This document shows, piece by piece, positions 1-4,688 of a stretch of DNA of 6,498 nucleotides. Position 1 is the first letter of the stretch. Each line of letters begins with the position of its first letter. The stretch comes from an uncultured Verrucomicrobiota bacterium. GTDB taxonomy: Bacteria > Verrucomicrobiota > Kiritimatiellia > RFP12 > UBA1067. The position numbers and the translations under genes were made by a program. The notes beneath the pieces were generated by a model. It searched no databases. It was given only the letters and a program-made list of their open reading frames with translations, and was not told where the DNA came from. The stretch is from contig CAMOIK010000114.1 of the NCBI GenBank assembly GCA_946615875.1, positions 1 to 6,498 of the forward strand, written 5' to 3'.

Positions 1-285
1 GAGTTCGAGGATACGGAGAAGAAGGATGCGGACGAGCGCGAAAGGCTCAAGAAGCTCCTGAACATGTCCGTGAACGAAATAGAGCTCAGCGTCCGCGCTG
101 CGAACTGCCTCAACAACGCCAACATCTCCACGGTCGGAGAGCTGGCGAAAAAGACCGAGGCGGACATGCTCAAGTATCGCAACTTCGGCAAGAAGTCGCT
201 CACAGAAATCAAGGCGAAGCTGGTGCAGCTCGGCCTTTCGCTCGGCTACAAGTTCGACGAGAACCTGCTGGAGTCGAAGAAATAA
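1..285 (+). CDS. rpoA: DNA-directed RNA polymerase alpha subunit, C-terminal part (5' end outside window)
   Basis: This is the C-terminal end of the RNA polymerase alpha subunit, open from the first base and ending in TAA; 94 codons are visible. The first ~22 residues are a charged Glu/Lys/Asp/Arg-rich stretch matching the flexible linker between the N- and C-terminal domains. Residues ~26-85 match the alpha CTD, which binds UP-element DNA and activators. LSVRAANCL (visible residues 29-37) aligns with the E. coli LTVRSANCL motif, so R32, N35 and C36 correspond to its DNA-contacting R265, N268 and C269. GKKSLTEIK followed by GLSLG is the second signature. The gene precedes rplQ by 12 nt, the conserved order of the bacterial alpha operon. 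An ATG at 64 is internal, since homology continues upstream of it. The assembly domain and true start lie outside the window. Confidence 0.97.
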   Translation, partial: EFEDTEKKDADERERLKKLLNMSVNEIELSVRAANCLNNANISTVGELAKKTEADMLKYRNFGKKSLTEIKAKLVQLGLSLGYKFDENLLESKK

Positions 286-297
286 GGAACAATTGCA

Positions 298-711
298 ATG
301 CGTCATCAGAGAGTAGTGAAGAAGTTCGGGCGCTCTACCGCCCACCGTGCGATGCTCATGAGGAGCCTCGTAACGAACCTAATCCTCGCGGAGTCCATCA
401 GGACGACGCTTCCCAAGGCCAAGCAGGCGCGCAAGGACGCCGACAAGATCGTGACGATCGCCAAGAAGGGCGATCTCGCGGCGCGTCGCCTTGCCGCCAG
501 CCGCATTCTGCAGCCCAAGGCTGTGCAGAAGCTCTTCGACAAGGTCGCGCCCGCCATGGCGGACCGCAAGGGCGGATACACGCGCATCGTGAAGCTCGGC
601 ACCCGCAAGGGCGACGGTGCGGAGATGTGCGTCCTGCAGTGGACATACGTCGGCGGCGATGCGAAGCCTGCCGCCGCCGCGCCCGAAACCGATGTGAAGG
701 AGGTGAAATAA
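298..711 (+). CDS. rplQ: 50S ribosomal protein L17 (bL17)
   Basis: Large-subunit ribosomal protein bL17, 137 aa. The N-terminus MRHQRVVKKFGRSTAHR matches the family signature, followed by an RTTLPKAKQARKDADK segment, ARRLAASR, and the C-terminal signature GGYTRIVKLGTRKGDGAEM. The core ends near residue 116. A short Ala/Pro/Glu/Lys-rich tail (GGDAKPAAAAPETDVKEVK) follows, probably disordered and of a kind common in bL17 from several phyla. The ATG at 298 lies 12 nt after the rpoA stop, with an AAGGAA Shine-Dalgarno (284-289) that overlaps that stop; rpoA-rplQ is the standard order, so the two are surely co-transcribed. The last codons encode the strong Shine-Dalgarno of the next gene, and the TAA stop shares a base with its ATG. 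Confidence 0.97.
   Translation: MRHQRVVKKFGRSTAHRAMLMRSLVTNLILAESIRTTLPKAKQARKDADKIVTIAKKGDLAARRLAASRILQPKAVQKLFDKVAPAMADRKGGYTRIVKLGTRKGDGAEMCVLQWTYVGGDAKPAAAAPETDVKEVK
697..705 (+). promoter_or_regulatory. Strong Shine-Dalgarno for rpsU, embedded in the rplQ 3' end
   Basis: AAGGAGGTG is an essentially full-length match to the anti-Shine-Dalgarno sequence. It ends 5 nt before the ATG at 711. It decides the rpsU start, because the same frame also offers an upstream ATG at 627 inside rplQ that would add 28 unrelated Arg/Cys-rich residues. It lies within the last rplQ codons, so rpsU translation is probably coupled to that of rplQ. Confidence 0.9.
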
Positions 712-914
712 TGGCTCTTGTGCTCAAGCTCAAGAAGGGCGAATCCGTCGAGCGCGGTCTGAAGCGCCTGAAGAAAGTCCTCGACAAAGAGGGACTTCTG
801 AAGAAGCTTCGCGACCAGCGCTACTTCGAGAAGCCGTGCGTCAAGGCGCGCAAGAAATCTCAGCGCGCCCGCATCCGCAACCGCTCGCGTCGCGGTCGCA
901 TGGAACTCAACTAG
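711..914 (+). CDS. rpsU: 30S ribosomal protein S21 (bS21)
   Basis: Small-subunit ribosomal protein bS21, 67 aa, the usual size (about 60-70). It shows the family pattern: a short beta-like start (MALVLKLKKGESVERGLKRLKK), a central helix, the RDQRYFEKP motif corresponding to RR.fYEKP in homologues, and a very basic Arg/Lys-rich tail. In E. coli bS21 sits near the mRNA exit/anti-Shine-Dalgarno region of the 30S platform and aids initiation. The start is set by a near-perfect Shine-Dalgarno and a 1-nt TAATG overlap with the rplQ stop. rpsU is best known beside dnaG and rpoD; here it is the third visible gene of an rpoA-rplQ-rpsU unit, implying expression with the alpha operon. The TAG stop is followed by a 90-nt structured gap. 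Confidence 0.95.
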   Translation: MALVLKLKKGESVERGLKRLKKVLDKEGLLKKLRDQRYFEKPCVKARKKSQRARIRNRSRRGRMELN

Positions 915-929
915 CTTGCAGTTTCAGGA

Positions 930-947
930 GTCGCGCCGCGGCGCGAC
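930..947. other. 18-nt perfect GC palindrome after rpsU
   Basis: GTCGCGCCGCGGCGCGAC is identical to its own reverse complement. As RNA it can fold into a 7-bp all-Watson-Crick stem (930-936 with 941-947) closed by a CGCG loop. It starts 16 nt after the rpsU stop. No T-run follows, so it is not a canonical intrinsic terminator. It could be a mRNA-stabilising 3' hairpin, part of a Rho-dependent or structure-induced end, or a dimeric protein's binding site. The structure is seen directly; the role is unknown. Confidence 0.6.
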
Positions 948-953
948 CTTGCC

Positions 954-994
954 ACGGGTTCCGGGTTTCGCGCAGCGCGTCGCCCGGAGCCCGT
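954..994 (+). other. 12-bp hairpin in the rpsU-Nudix gap
   Basis: Bases 954-965 (ACGGGTTCCGGG) pair with 983-994 (CCCGGAGCCCGT): 12 consecutive pairs, with one G-U wobble. The 17-nt apical region can itself form CGCG/CGCG (969-972 with 976-979). It lies 10 nt before the ATG at 1005. Its 3' arm holds the only GGAG near the Nudix start, which would therefore be paired. Without a U-tract it is not a standard terminator. It may limit read-through or dampen translation of the next gene; that is inference. Confidence 0.55.
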
Positions 995-1004
995 CGCGCT
1001 TGTC

Positions 1005-1439
1005 ATGGGAATGAAGCAGAGGCTGGAGGTGGTCGGGGCTGTCGTCCGGCGTGACGGCAGGTTCCTCCTGGGGCAGCGGCCGGAGGGAAAATCCCAGGCC
1101 GGACGCTGGGAGTTTGTCGGCGGCAAGGTGGAGGCCGGTGAAACGCTGGAGGAGGCGTTAGCGCGCGAATGCCGCGAGGAGCTGGCGCTGGAGATTCGCG
1201 GCGTGCGCGTCTGCGCCGCCGTGACGCACGAATATCCGGACCGCATCGTGCATCTCACGCTGCTGGAGTGCGTCCCCGCTCCTGGCAGTGAACCCGTGGC
1301 GTTGGAACATCGGCGCATAGGCTGGTTCTCGCCGGAGGAGATACCCGGTCTGCCGCTCAGCGCCGCCGACGCCGCGCTTCTCCCGTCCGTCCTTGCGTTT
1401 AGCGAAGACGCAAGCACGGAACGCGAAAATATGCTATAA
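1005..1439 (+). CDS. Nudix hydrolase, MutT-like (8-oxo-dGTP diphosphatase family)
   Basis: Nudix enzymes cleave nucleoside diphosphate-X substrates using Mg2+; the MutT branch removes oxidised dGTP from the nucleotide pool. At 144 aa it is one Nudix domain of MutT size (~130-145). Residues 40-62 carry the Nudix box G-x5-E-x7-RE-U-x-EE-x-(G)-U: GKVEAGE, then REC, then EEL. The metal-binding core R54-E55, E58-E59 is intact, but the penultimate Gly is Ala61, and the preceding segment reads GRWEFVGGK rather than the usual WEFPGGK. The C-terminus (RRIGWFSPEEIPGLPLSAADAALL) has the MutT-like W...E..LPL.AD pattern. No Shine-Dalgarno precedes the ATG; MKQRLEVV from the ATG at 1011 is equally plausible. 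Substrate specificity cannot be read from sequence, so mutT is not asserted. The gene shares the rpsU frame, separated by TAG. Confidence 0.88.
   Translation: MGMKQRLEVVGAVVRRDGRFLLGQRPEGKSQAGRWEFVGGKVEAGETLEEALARECREELALEIRGVRVCAAVTHEYPDRIVHLTLLECVPAPGSEPVALEHRRIGWFSPEEIPGLPLSAADAALLPSVLAFSEDASTERENML
1392..1414. other. 9-bp inverted repeat in the Nudix 3' end
   Basis: CTTGCGTTT (1392-1400) can pair with AGACGCAAG (1406-1414) around a 5-nt AGCGA loop; eight pairs are Watson-Crick and one is a wobble. It lies inside the last codons of the Nudix gene, 20 nt upstream of the -10 element for rnhC. No U-tract follows on either strand. It may be an operator-like inverted repeat or chance. Confidence 0.4.
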
Positions 1440-1440
1440 T
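1432..1440 (+). promoter_or_regulatory. Extended -10 promoter for rnhC
   Basis: TGCTATAAT is a TG-N extended -10 joined to a perfect TATAAT hexamer (1435-1440). It sits in an AT-rich pocket (GAAAATATGCTATAATATG) that contrasts with the GC-rich surroundings. No convincing -35 (TTGACA-like) lies 16-18 nt upstream, as expected for an extended -10 promoter of the housekeeping sigma factor. It overlaps the last two codons and stop of the Nudix gene. Predicted initiation 6-8 nt downstream (about 1446-1448) falls right at the rnhC ATG (1449). Confidence 0.65.
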
Positions 1441-1448
1441 ATGCAGCC

Positions 1449-2495
1449 ATGAATGCGGGTGTGGCGCCAAAGACTACTTTCACCTACGAACTGACGGGCG
1501 ACCAGCAGGAACTGTTGCTGGGCGTAATGCTCACCGGCAACTATCGGCGTCGCGAGGTGCCGTATTCCCTGTGGTCGATCGAGGGCGACAAATTCAACGC
1601 CACGCTTTACGAGAAGGAGAAGCATGGTCGGCGCAAGCTGTGCGTGCAAGGTGCGGGGGCGGAGGATTTCGTGCTCTTCGTGCTGGAGCCGCGCGTGCTT
1701 GGCGCGGCATCGCTCGGATACGAGAAGGAGCTGTCGCCGGAGCGGTTTTCCGCGCACGCCGGCAGCGACGAGTCGGGCAAGGGCGACTATTTCGGTCCGC
1801 TGGTGGTCTGTTGCGCCTACACCGACGAGCGGCTTTCCGCCGAGATGCAGAAACTCGGTGCGAGGGACTGCAAGCAGATGAGCGACAAGTCGGTGCTGTC
1901 GGTCGGGATGCAACTGCGGCGGCTGCTGGGGCCCGACGGCTATTCGGTGGTGAAGCTCGGCCCGGCCGCATACAATCGCCTTTACGCCAAGATGCGGAAC
2001 ATCAACCGCATGCTCGCCTGGGCGCACGGCACGGCGATAGAGGAACTGCTCGCCAAGCGGCAGGGATGCGGCCGCGTGGTGGTTGACCAGTTCGCCCGCA
2101 CGGAGGACACGATAAAGCGCGCGCTGAAGCCGCTTGGCCGCAAGGCGCAGATAGTGCAGATGCACAAGGCCGAGAGCGACATCGCCGTGGCGGCGGCATC
2201 CGTGATCGCCCGCGAGATTTTCCTGCGTGACATGCAGAAGATGAGCGAGGAGGTGTTCGGGAAGCCGGAGCCCGGCGACGAGAAGGACGCGCCGCGCGTT
2301 CCTGCCGGTTCGTCGGACCCGCGGGTGCGAACTCTCGCCGAGGAGCAGGTGCGCAAGCACGGACCGGTGTGGCTCATGAACCACTGCAAGGCGCACTTCC
2401 AGACTACGGACAAGGTGCTTTCCGCCGTTGGCAAGTCGCGTGCCGATCTCCCGCCCGAGGGACAGGTCACGTCGCTCCCGCGCACCGGCGGCTGA
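1449..2495 (+). CDS. rnhC: Ribonuclease HIII
   Basis: Type 2 ribonuclease H that cuts the RNA strand of RNA:DNA hybrids in the cytoplasm (R-loops, lagging-strand primers). Residues ~8-90 form the TBP-like substrate-binding N-domain that distinguishes HIII from HII. Residues ~103-325 are the catalytic domain: AGSDESGKGDYFGPLV (104-119) gives D107 and E108, VVVDQFA gives D213, and KAESDIAVAAASVIARE (240-256) gives the fourth acidic residue (E242 or D244; D244 spacing fits the Bacillus enzyme). LMNHCKAHFQTT near 315 matches the family's C-terminal helix. At 348 aa it exceeds the usual ~300-315 through a charged/Pro segment near 266-290 and a ~24-residue Ser/Pro/Gly-rich tail. The ATG begins 9 nt after the Nudix stop with no Shine-Dalgarno and lies just below an extended -10 element. 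A long reverse-strand ORF here is a codon-composition shadow. Confidence 0.93.
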   Translation: MNAGVAPKTTFTYELTGDQQELLLGVMLTGNYRRREVPYSLWSIEGDKFNATLYEKEKHGRRKLCVQGAGAEDFVLFVLEPRVLGAASLGYEKELSPERFSAHAGSDESGKGDYFGPLVVCCAYTDERLSAEMQKLGARDCKQMSDKSVLSVGMQLRRLLGPDGYSVVKLGPAAYNRLYAKMRNINRMLAWAHGTAIEELLAKRQGCGRVVVDQFARTEDTIKRALKPLGRKAQIVQMHKAESDIAVAAASVIAREIFLRDMQKMSEEVFGKPEPGDEKDAPRVPAGSSDPRVRTLAEEQVRKHGPVWLMNHCKAHFQTTDKVLSAVGKSRADLPPEGQVTSLPRTGG

Positions 2496-2520
2496 ACCGC
2501 CGCGCCACGCCATTCTTTTT
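2486..2520 (+). terminator. Possible weak intrinsic terminator at the rnhC stop
   Basis: CGGCGG (2486-2491) pairs perfectly with CCGCCG (2497-2502) around a CTGAA loop that includes the rnhC TGA stop. A T-rich run TTCTTTTT ends at 2520. The stem and T-run are about 10 nt apart, longer than in a canonical terminator, so efficiency is doubtful. This is the best termination candidate between rnhC and the exbB-like gene. Confidence 0.35.
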
Positions 2521-2556
2521 CCCACGGCATCTCAAACCAACAACTCCAAGACAGAC
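2521..2556 (+). promoter_or_regulatory. A/C-rich non-Shine-Dalgarno leader of the exbB-like gene
   Basis: The 36 nt before the start codon contain 15 C, 14 A, 4 G and 3 T, unlike the GC-balanced genes around it. There is no GGAG-type Shine-Dalgarno. The lepA leader has the same bias. An unstructured, G-poor leader fits Shine-Dalgarno-independent initiation (inference). No clear -10/-35 pair was seen. Confidence 0.45.
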
Positions 2557-3279
2557 ATGATTGTAGCAAACTCACTTCTCCAAGGCTTCCTCGGTTCCAA
2601 CGCCACAGGCCAGATAATAGTGCTTCTCCAGCTCCTTGGCAGCGTCGTAATGGTCGCGGTCATTATCGGGAAGTCCAGGGAGCTCGCCGCCGTCGCACGG
2701 ACGACGCGGCGCTTCCTGCGCGACTTCGCCACCGGCAGCGACGTGCTGGACTACTACCTGAAGCGGCGCCCTTCGACTTCGGTGGGCCTCGAGGGCATAT
2801 ACAAGGAGACTTGCGAGCGGCTGCTGAAGCTTCTCACGCCGGACGTGCGCTCGCTGCTCGTGGGGCATGGCGCGGACGGCAACGGCGCCGCCGCCCTTAC
2901 TGCGCGAGAGATCGAGCTTGTCAGGGGGACGTGCGAGCACACGCTTGACGAAGAAGAGATACGCGTGGAAAAGGGGATGGGGGCGATCGCGACCGTGGTC
3001 GCGCTTGCGCCGATGCTCGGCCTGCTCGGCACCGTCTGGGGCGTGCTGGATGCCTTCGCGGAGATGGGGACGGCCGGCAGCGCGAGTCTCGCGACGATTG
3101 CGCCGTCGATTTCCGCCGCGCTGGTCACCACCGTCGTAGGCCTGGTGATCGCGATCCCCGGCGTGGTGGCCTCGAACCTGATGACGGGGACCATACGCAA
3201 CATAACGAGCGACATGGAGGGCTTTGCGGACGAGCTCATAGGCCGCATCGCCTGCGAGTTCCAGGGCAGGGGGGCGTAG
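2557..3279 (+). CDS. MotA/TolQ/ExbB-family proton channel subunit
   Basis: Inner-membrane subunit of a proton-driven motor (ExbB-ExbD or TolQ-TolR type) that converts the proton gradient into work at the envelope. The 240 aa and topology match TolQ/ExbB: TM1 at ~17-38, a ~100-residue cytoplasmic loop, TM2 at ~141-164 (APMLGLLGTVWGVLDAF, close to the TolQ/ExbB LGLLGTV.G signature), and TM3 at ~185-208 (ISAALVTTVVGLVIAIPGVV). T159 in TM2 and T192 in TM3 match the conserved polar Thr residues of the channel. The ATG at 2557 was chosen because the in-frame ATG at 2428 would overlap rnhC and add 43 Arg/Pro-rich residues before TM1. No Shine-Dalgarno is visible. Its partner starts 3 nt downstream. 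ExbB and TolQ cannot be separated here, as no TonB, TolA, TolB or Pal gene is in view. Confidence 0.9.
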   Translation: MIVANSLLQGFLGSNATGQIIVLLQLLGSVVMVAVIIGKSRELAAVARTTRRFLRDFATGSDVLDYYLKRRPSTSVGLEGIYKETCERLLKLLTPDVRSLLVGHGADGNGAAALTAREIELVRGTCEHTLDEEEIRVEKGMGAIATVVALAPMLGLLGTVWGVLDAFAEMGTAGSASLATIAPSISAALVTTVVGLVIAIPGVVASNLMTGTIRNITSDMEGFADELIGRIACEFQGRGA

Positions 3280-3282
3280 GGG

Positions 3283-3702
3283 ATGTCCGTGCGTCGCAGA
3301 GGCAGGAGCCACAGGCTGGAGAAGCCGAGGGCGACGATCGACATGACGTCGCTCATCGACCTTACGTTTCTCCTGCTGGTCACGTTCATCGTCACGTTGC
3401 CCGCGCTGGAGCAGGGCATCTCAATCCTGCTGCCGCAGGCCAAGACCGACGAGCTGCCGACCAAGAACAACAAGGCCAACACGGTCACCATCGACCGCAA
3501 CAGCCTCATCTACCTGAACGACAAGCCTACCACGCTGGAGGAGCTGAGGCAGACGCTCCAGGCGATGGCCGCCGAAGACCCCGAAGTGCCCGTGCTCGTC
3601 CGCGGCGACGTCACGCTCCCGTACGGCACGGTAATGGACGTGGTGAAGGTGGTTTACGACTGCAAGATCCGCCGCATGGCCCTGGTCACAGTGGAGAAGT
3701 AG
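3283..3702 (+). CDS. ExbD/TolR-family biopolymer transport protein
   Basis: Single-pass partner of the preceding channel protein, 139 aa, the normal size. A basic cytoplasmic N-terminus (residues 2-16) leads into the TM helix (~24-42), MTSLIDLTFLLLVTFIVT. D26 in this helix aligns with the essential protonatable Asp of ExbD (D25) and TolR (D23). The rest is the periplasmic domain, with VTIDRNSLIYLNDKP, LEELRQTL, VLVRGDVTLPYGTVMDVV and a closing MALVTVEK typical of the ExbD fold. The ATG follows the upstream stop by 3 nt and has an AGGGGGG Shine-Dalgarno (3268-3274) inside the preceding gene's end, so translation is probably coupled. With two genes in order B-D, this looks like a complete motor stator pair; the energised partner is not in the window. 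Confidence 0.92.
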   Translation: MSVRRRGRSHRLEKPRATIDMTSLIDLTFLLLVTFIVTLPALEQGISILLPQAKTDELPTKNNKANTVTIDRNSLIYLNDKPTTLEELRQTLQAMAAEDPEVPVLVRGDVTLPYGTVMDVVKVVYDCKIRRMALVTVEK

Positions 3703-3704
3703 CC

Positions 3705-4631
3705 ATGACAATCGATGAACTGAACGGATACGTGGAGAGCGGCGAGATCGACGAGGTGATACGCGTCGCCGAGGCGCGCCAGTGCAAGGCGCTTTCGCGC
3801 ATCGCCGATTCCATAACGGCGCGCGGGCGCGTCCGCCTCGTGCTTCTCGCCGGCGCCTCGTCCGCCGGCAAGACCACCACCGCCAAGCGTCTGTGCACGC
3901 AGATCCGCGTGAACGGGCTGGAGGCGATGCATCTTTCTACCGACGACTATTTCGTGGGGAATTCGCGCAATCCGCGCGACGAGAACGGAGAGTTCGACTA
4001 CGAAACGATCGAATGCGTCGACATGGAGCGCCTGGCGGCGGATGTCAATGCGCTGCTTTCGGGCGAAGAAATCAGGATCCGTCGTTTCGATTTCGTCGCG
4101 CACGAAGGGTTCGACGAAGAGCGGGCGACGCGCCTTGCGCCCGGCGGCGTGGTGGTTCTGGAAGGGCTTCACGCCCTGAACCCGCGCCTCACCGAAGGCA
4201 TTGCCGACGGCGTGAAGTTCCGGCTGTTCATCGAGCCGATGACGCAGCCGGAGGTGTTCGCCACCGTCTGCCTGTCTCCTACGGACGCCAGGCTGCTGCG
4301 CCGTCTGGTGCGCGACAACCAGTACCGGAAGGTGTCGCCGTACGAGACGTTCCGCATTTGGCCGAAAGTGCTGGCCGGGGAGAAGAAGTGGATAAACCCG
4401 TTCCGCGCCCTGGCCGATGCGGAGTTCGATTCCGCGCTGTGCTACGAACTGGCCGTCCTCAAGCCATACGTGGCCGGGCTTCTGGAGATGGTCAGGCGCC
4501 AGCATCCGGAAATCGCGCGCGCCTCCGCCCTGGCCGACCTGCTTGCGGTCGTGCACGCCACCGATTCCACGAAAGTGCCTGGCGACTCCATCCTGCGCGA
4601 GACGATCGGCGGCTCGCAGCTGGAATACTGA
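3705..4631 (+). CDS. P-loop nucleoside kinase (uridine kinase/phosphoribulokinase family), TGS-less form
   Basis: Probable cytoplasmic nucleoside kinase transferring ATP phosphate to a nucleoside, related to Udk. 308 aa. Walker A is GASSAGKT (50-57); LSTDDYF (77-83) carries the D80/D81 pair typical of the uridine kinase substrate site; DENGEFDYE (92-100) and LEGLHALNP (152-160) are family signatures; VPGDSILRETIGGS (291-304) matches the C-terminal motif of the 'nucleoside kinase' subfamily. Many members are ~550 aa with N-terminal TGS and ThrRS-like second-additional domains. Here the ORF begins near the connecting helix (IDEVIRVAEARQCKALSRIAD) with only ~40 residues before the P-loop, so those domains are absent. 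The start is 2 nt after the exbD-like stop, with GGAG (3693-3696) at good spacing, supporting an intact short gene. The exact substrate is unknown. Operon linkage with the exbB/D-like pair is inferred from spacing. Confidence 0.85.
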   Translation: MTIDELNGYVESGEIDEVIRVAEARQCKALSRIADSITARGRVRLVLLAGASSAGKTTTAKRLCTQIRVNGLEAMHLSTDDYFVGNSRNPRDENGEFDYETIECVDMERLAADVNALLSGEEIRIRRFDFVAHEGFDEERATRLAPGGVVVLEGLHALNPRLTEGIADGVKFRLFIEPMTQPEVFATVCLSPTDARLLRRLVRDNQYRKVSPYETFRIWPKVLAGEKKWINPFRALADAEFDSALCYELAVLKPYVAGLLEMVRRQHPEIARASALADLLAVVHATDSTKVPGDSILRETIGGSQLEY

Positions 4632-4688
4632 GCCGGCCGCGCGGCGCCGCCAACCTCCCAAACGACATCGAAACCTCCCGGACACCAC
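4632..4688 (+). promoter_or_regulatory. lepA leader: A/C-rich, no Shine-Dalgarno, AACCTCCC repeat
   Basis: The 57-nt gap starts with a GC block containing the 10-nt palindrome GCCGCGCGGC (4636-4645). It then turns A/C-rich: in 4651-4688 there are 18 C, 13 A, 4 G and 3 T. AACCTCCC occurs twice (4652-4659 and 4672-4679), exactly 20 nt apart. No Shine-Dalgarno or clear promoter elements were seen. Confidence 0.4.

Noticed and set aside
627..710. Upstream in-frame ATG at 627 as the rpsU start
   Set aside because: It would add 28 Arg/Cys-rich residues out of frame inside rplQ; the Shine-Dalgarno and bS21 homology both fix the start at 711.
912..1011. Possible amber read-through fusing S21 to the Nudix protein
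   Set aside because: The two genes share a frame with only one TAG between them and 30 open codons after it, but stop-free stretches of that length are common in GC-rich DNA, the TAG context is not a known read-through signal, and a ribosomal protein fusion is implausible.
1434..2525. Long reverse-strand open frame (363 codons) opposite rnhC
   Set aside because: It mirrors a well-supported RNase HIII gene, has no recognisable motif, and is rich in His/Arg/Leu as expected from the complement of GC-rich codons.
2428..2556. Upstream in-frame ATG at 2428 as the exbB-like start
   Set aside because: It overlaps the rnhC C-terminus and adds a basic, Pro-rich segment unlike ExbB/TolQ N-termini; the ATG at 2557 directly precedes TM1.
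4632..4650. GC palindrome after the kinase stop as an intrinsic terminator
   Set aside because: The perfect palindrome is only 10 nt, the hairpin would be short, and no T-run follows.
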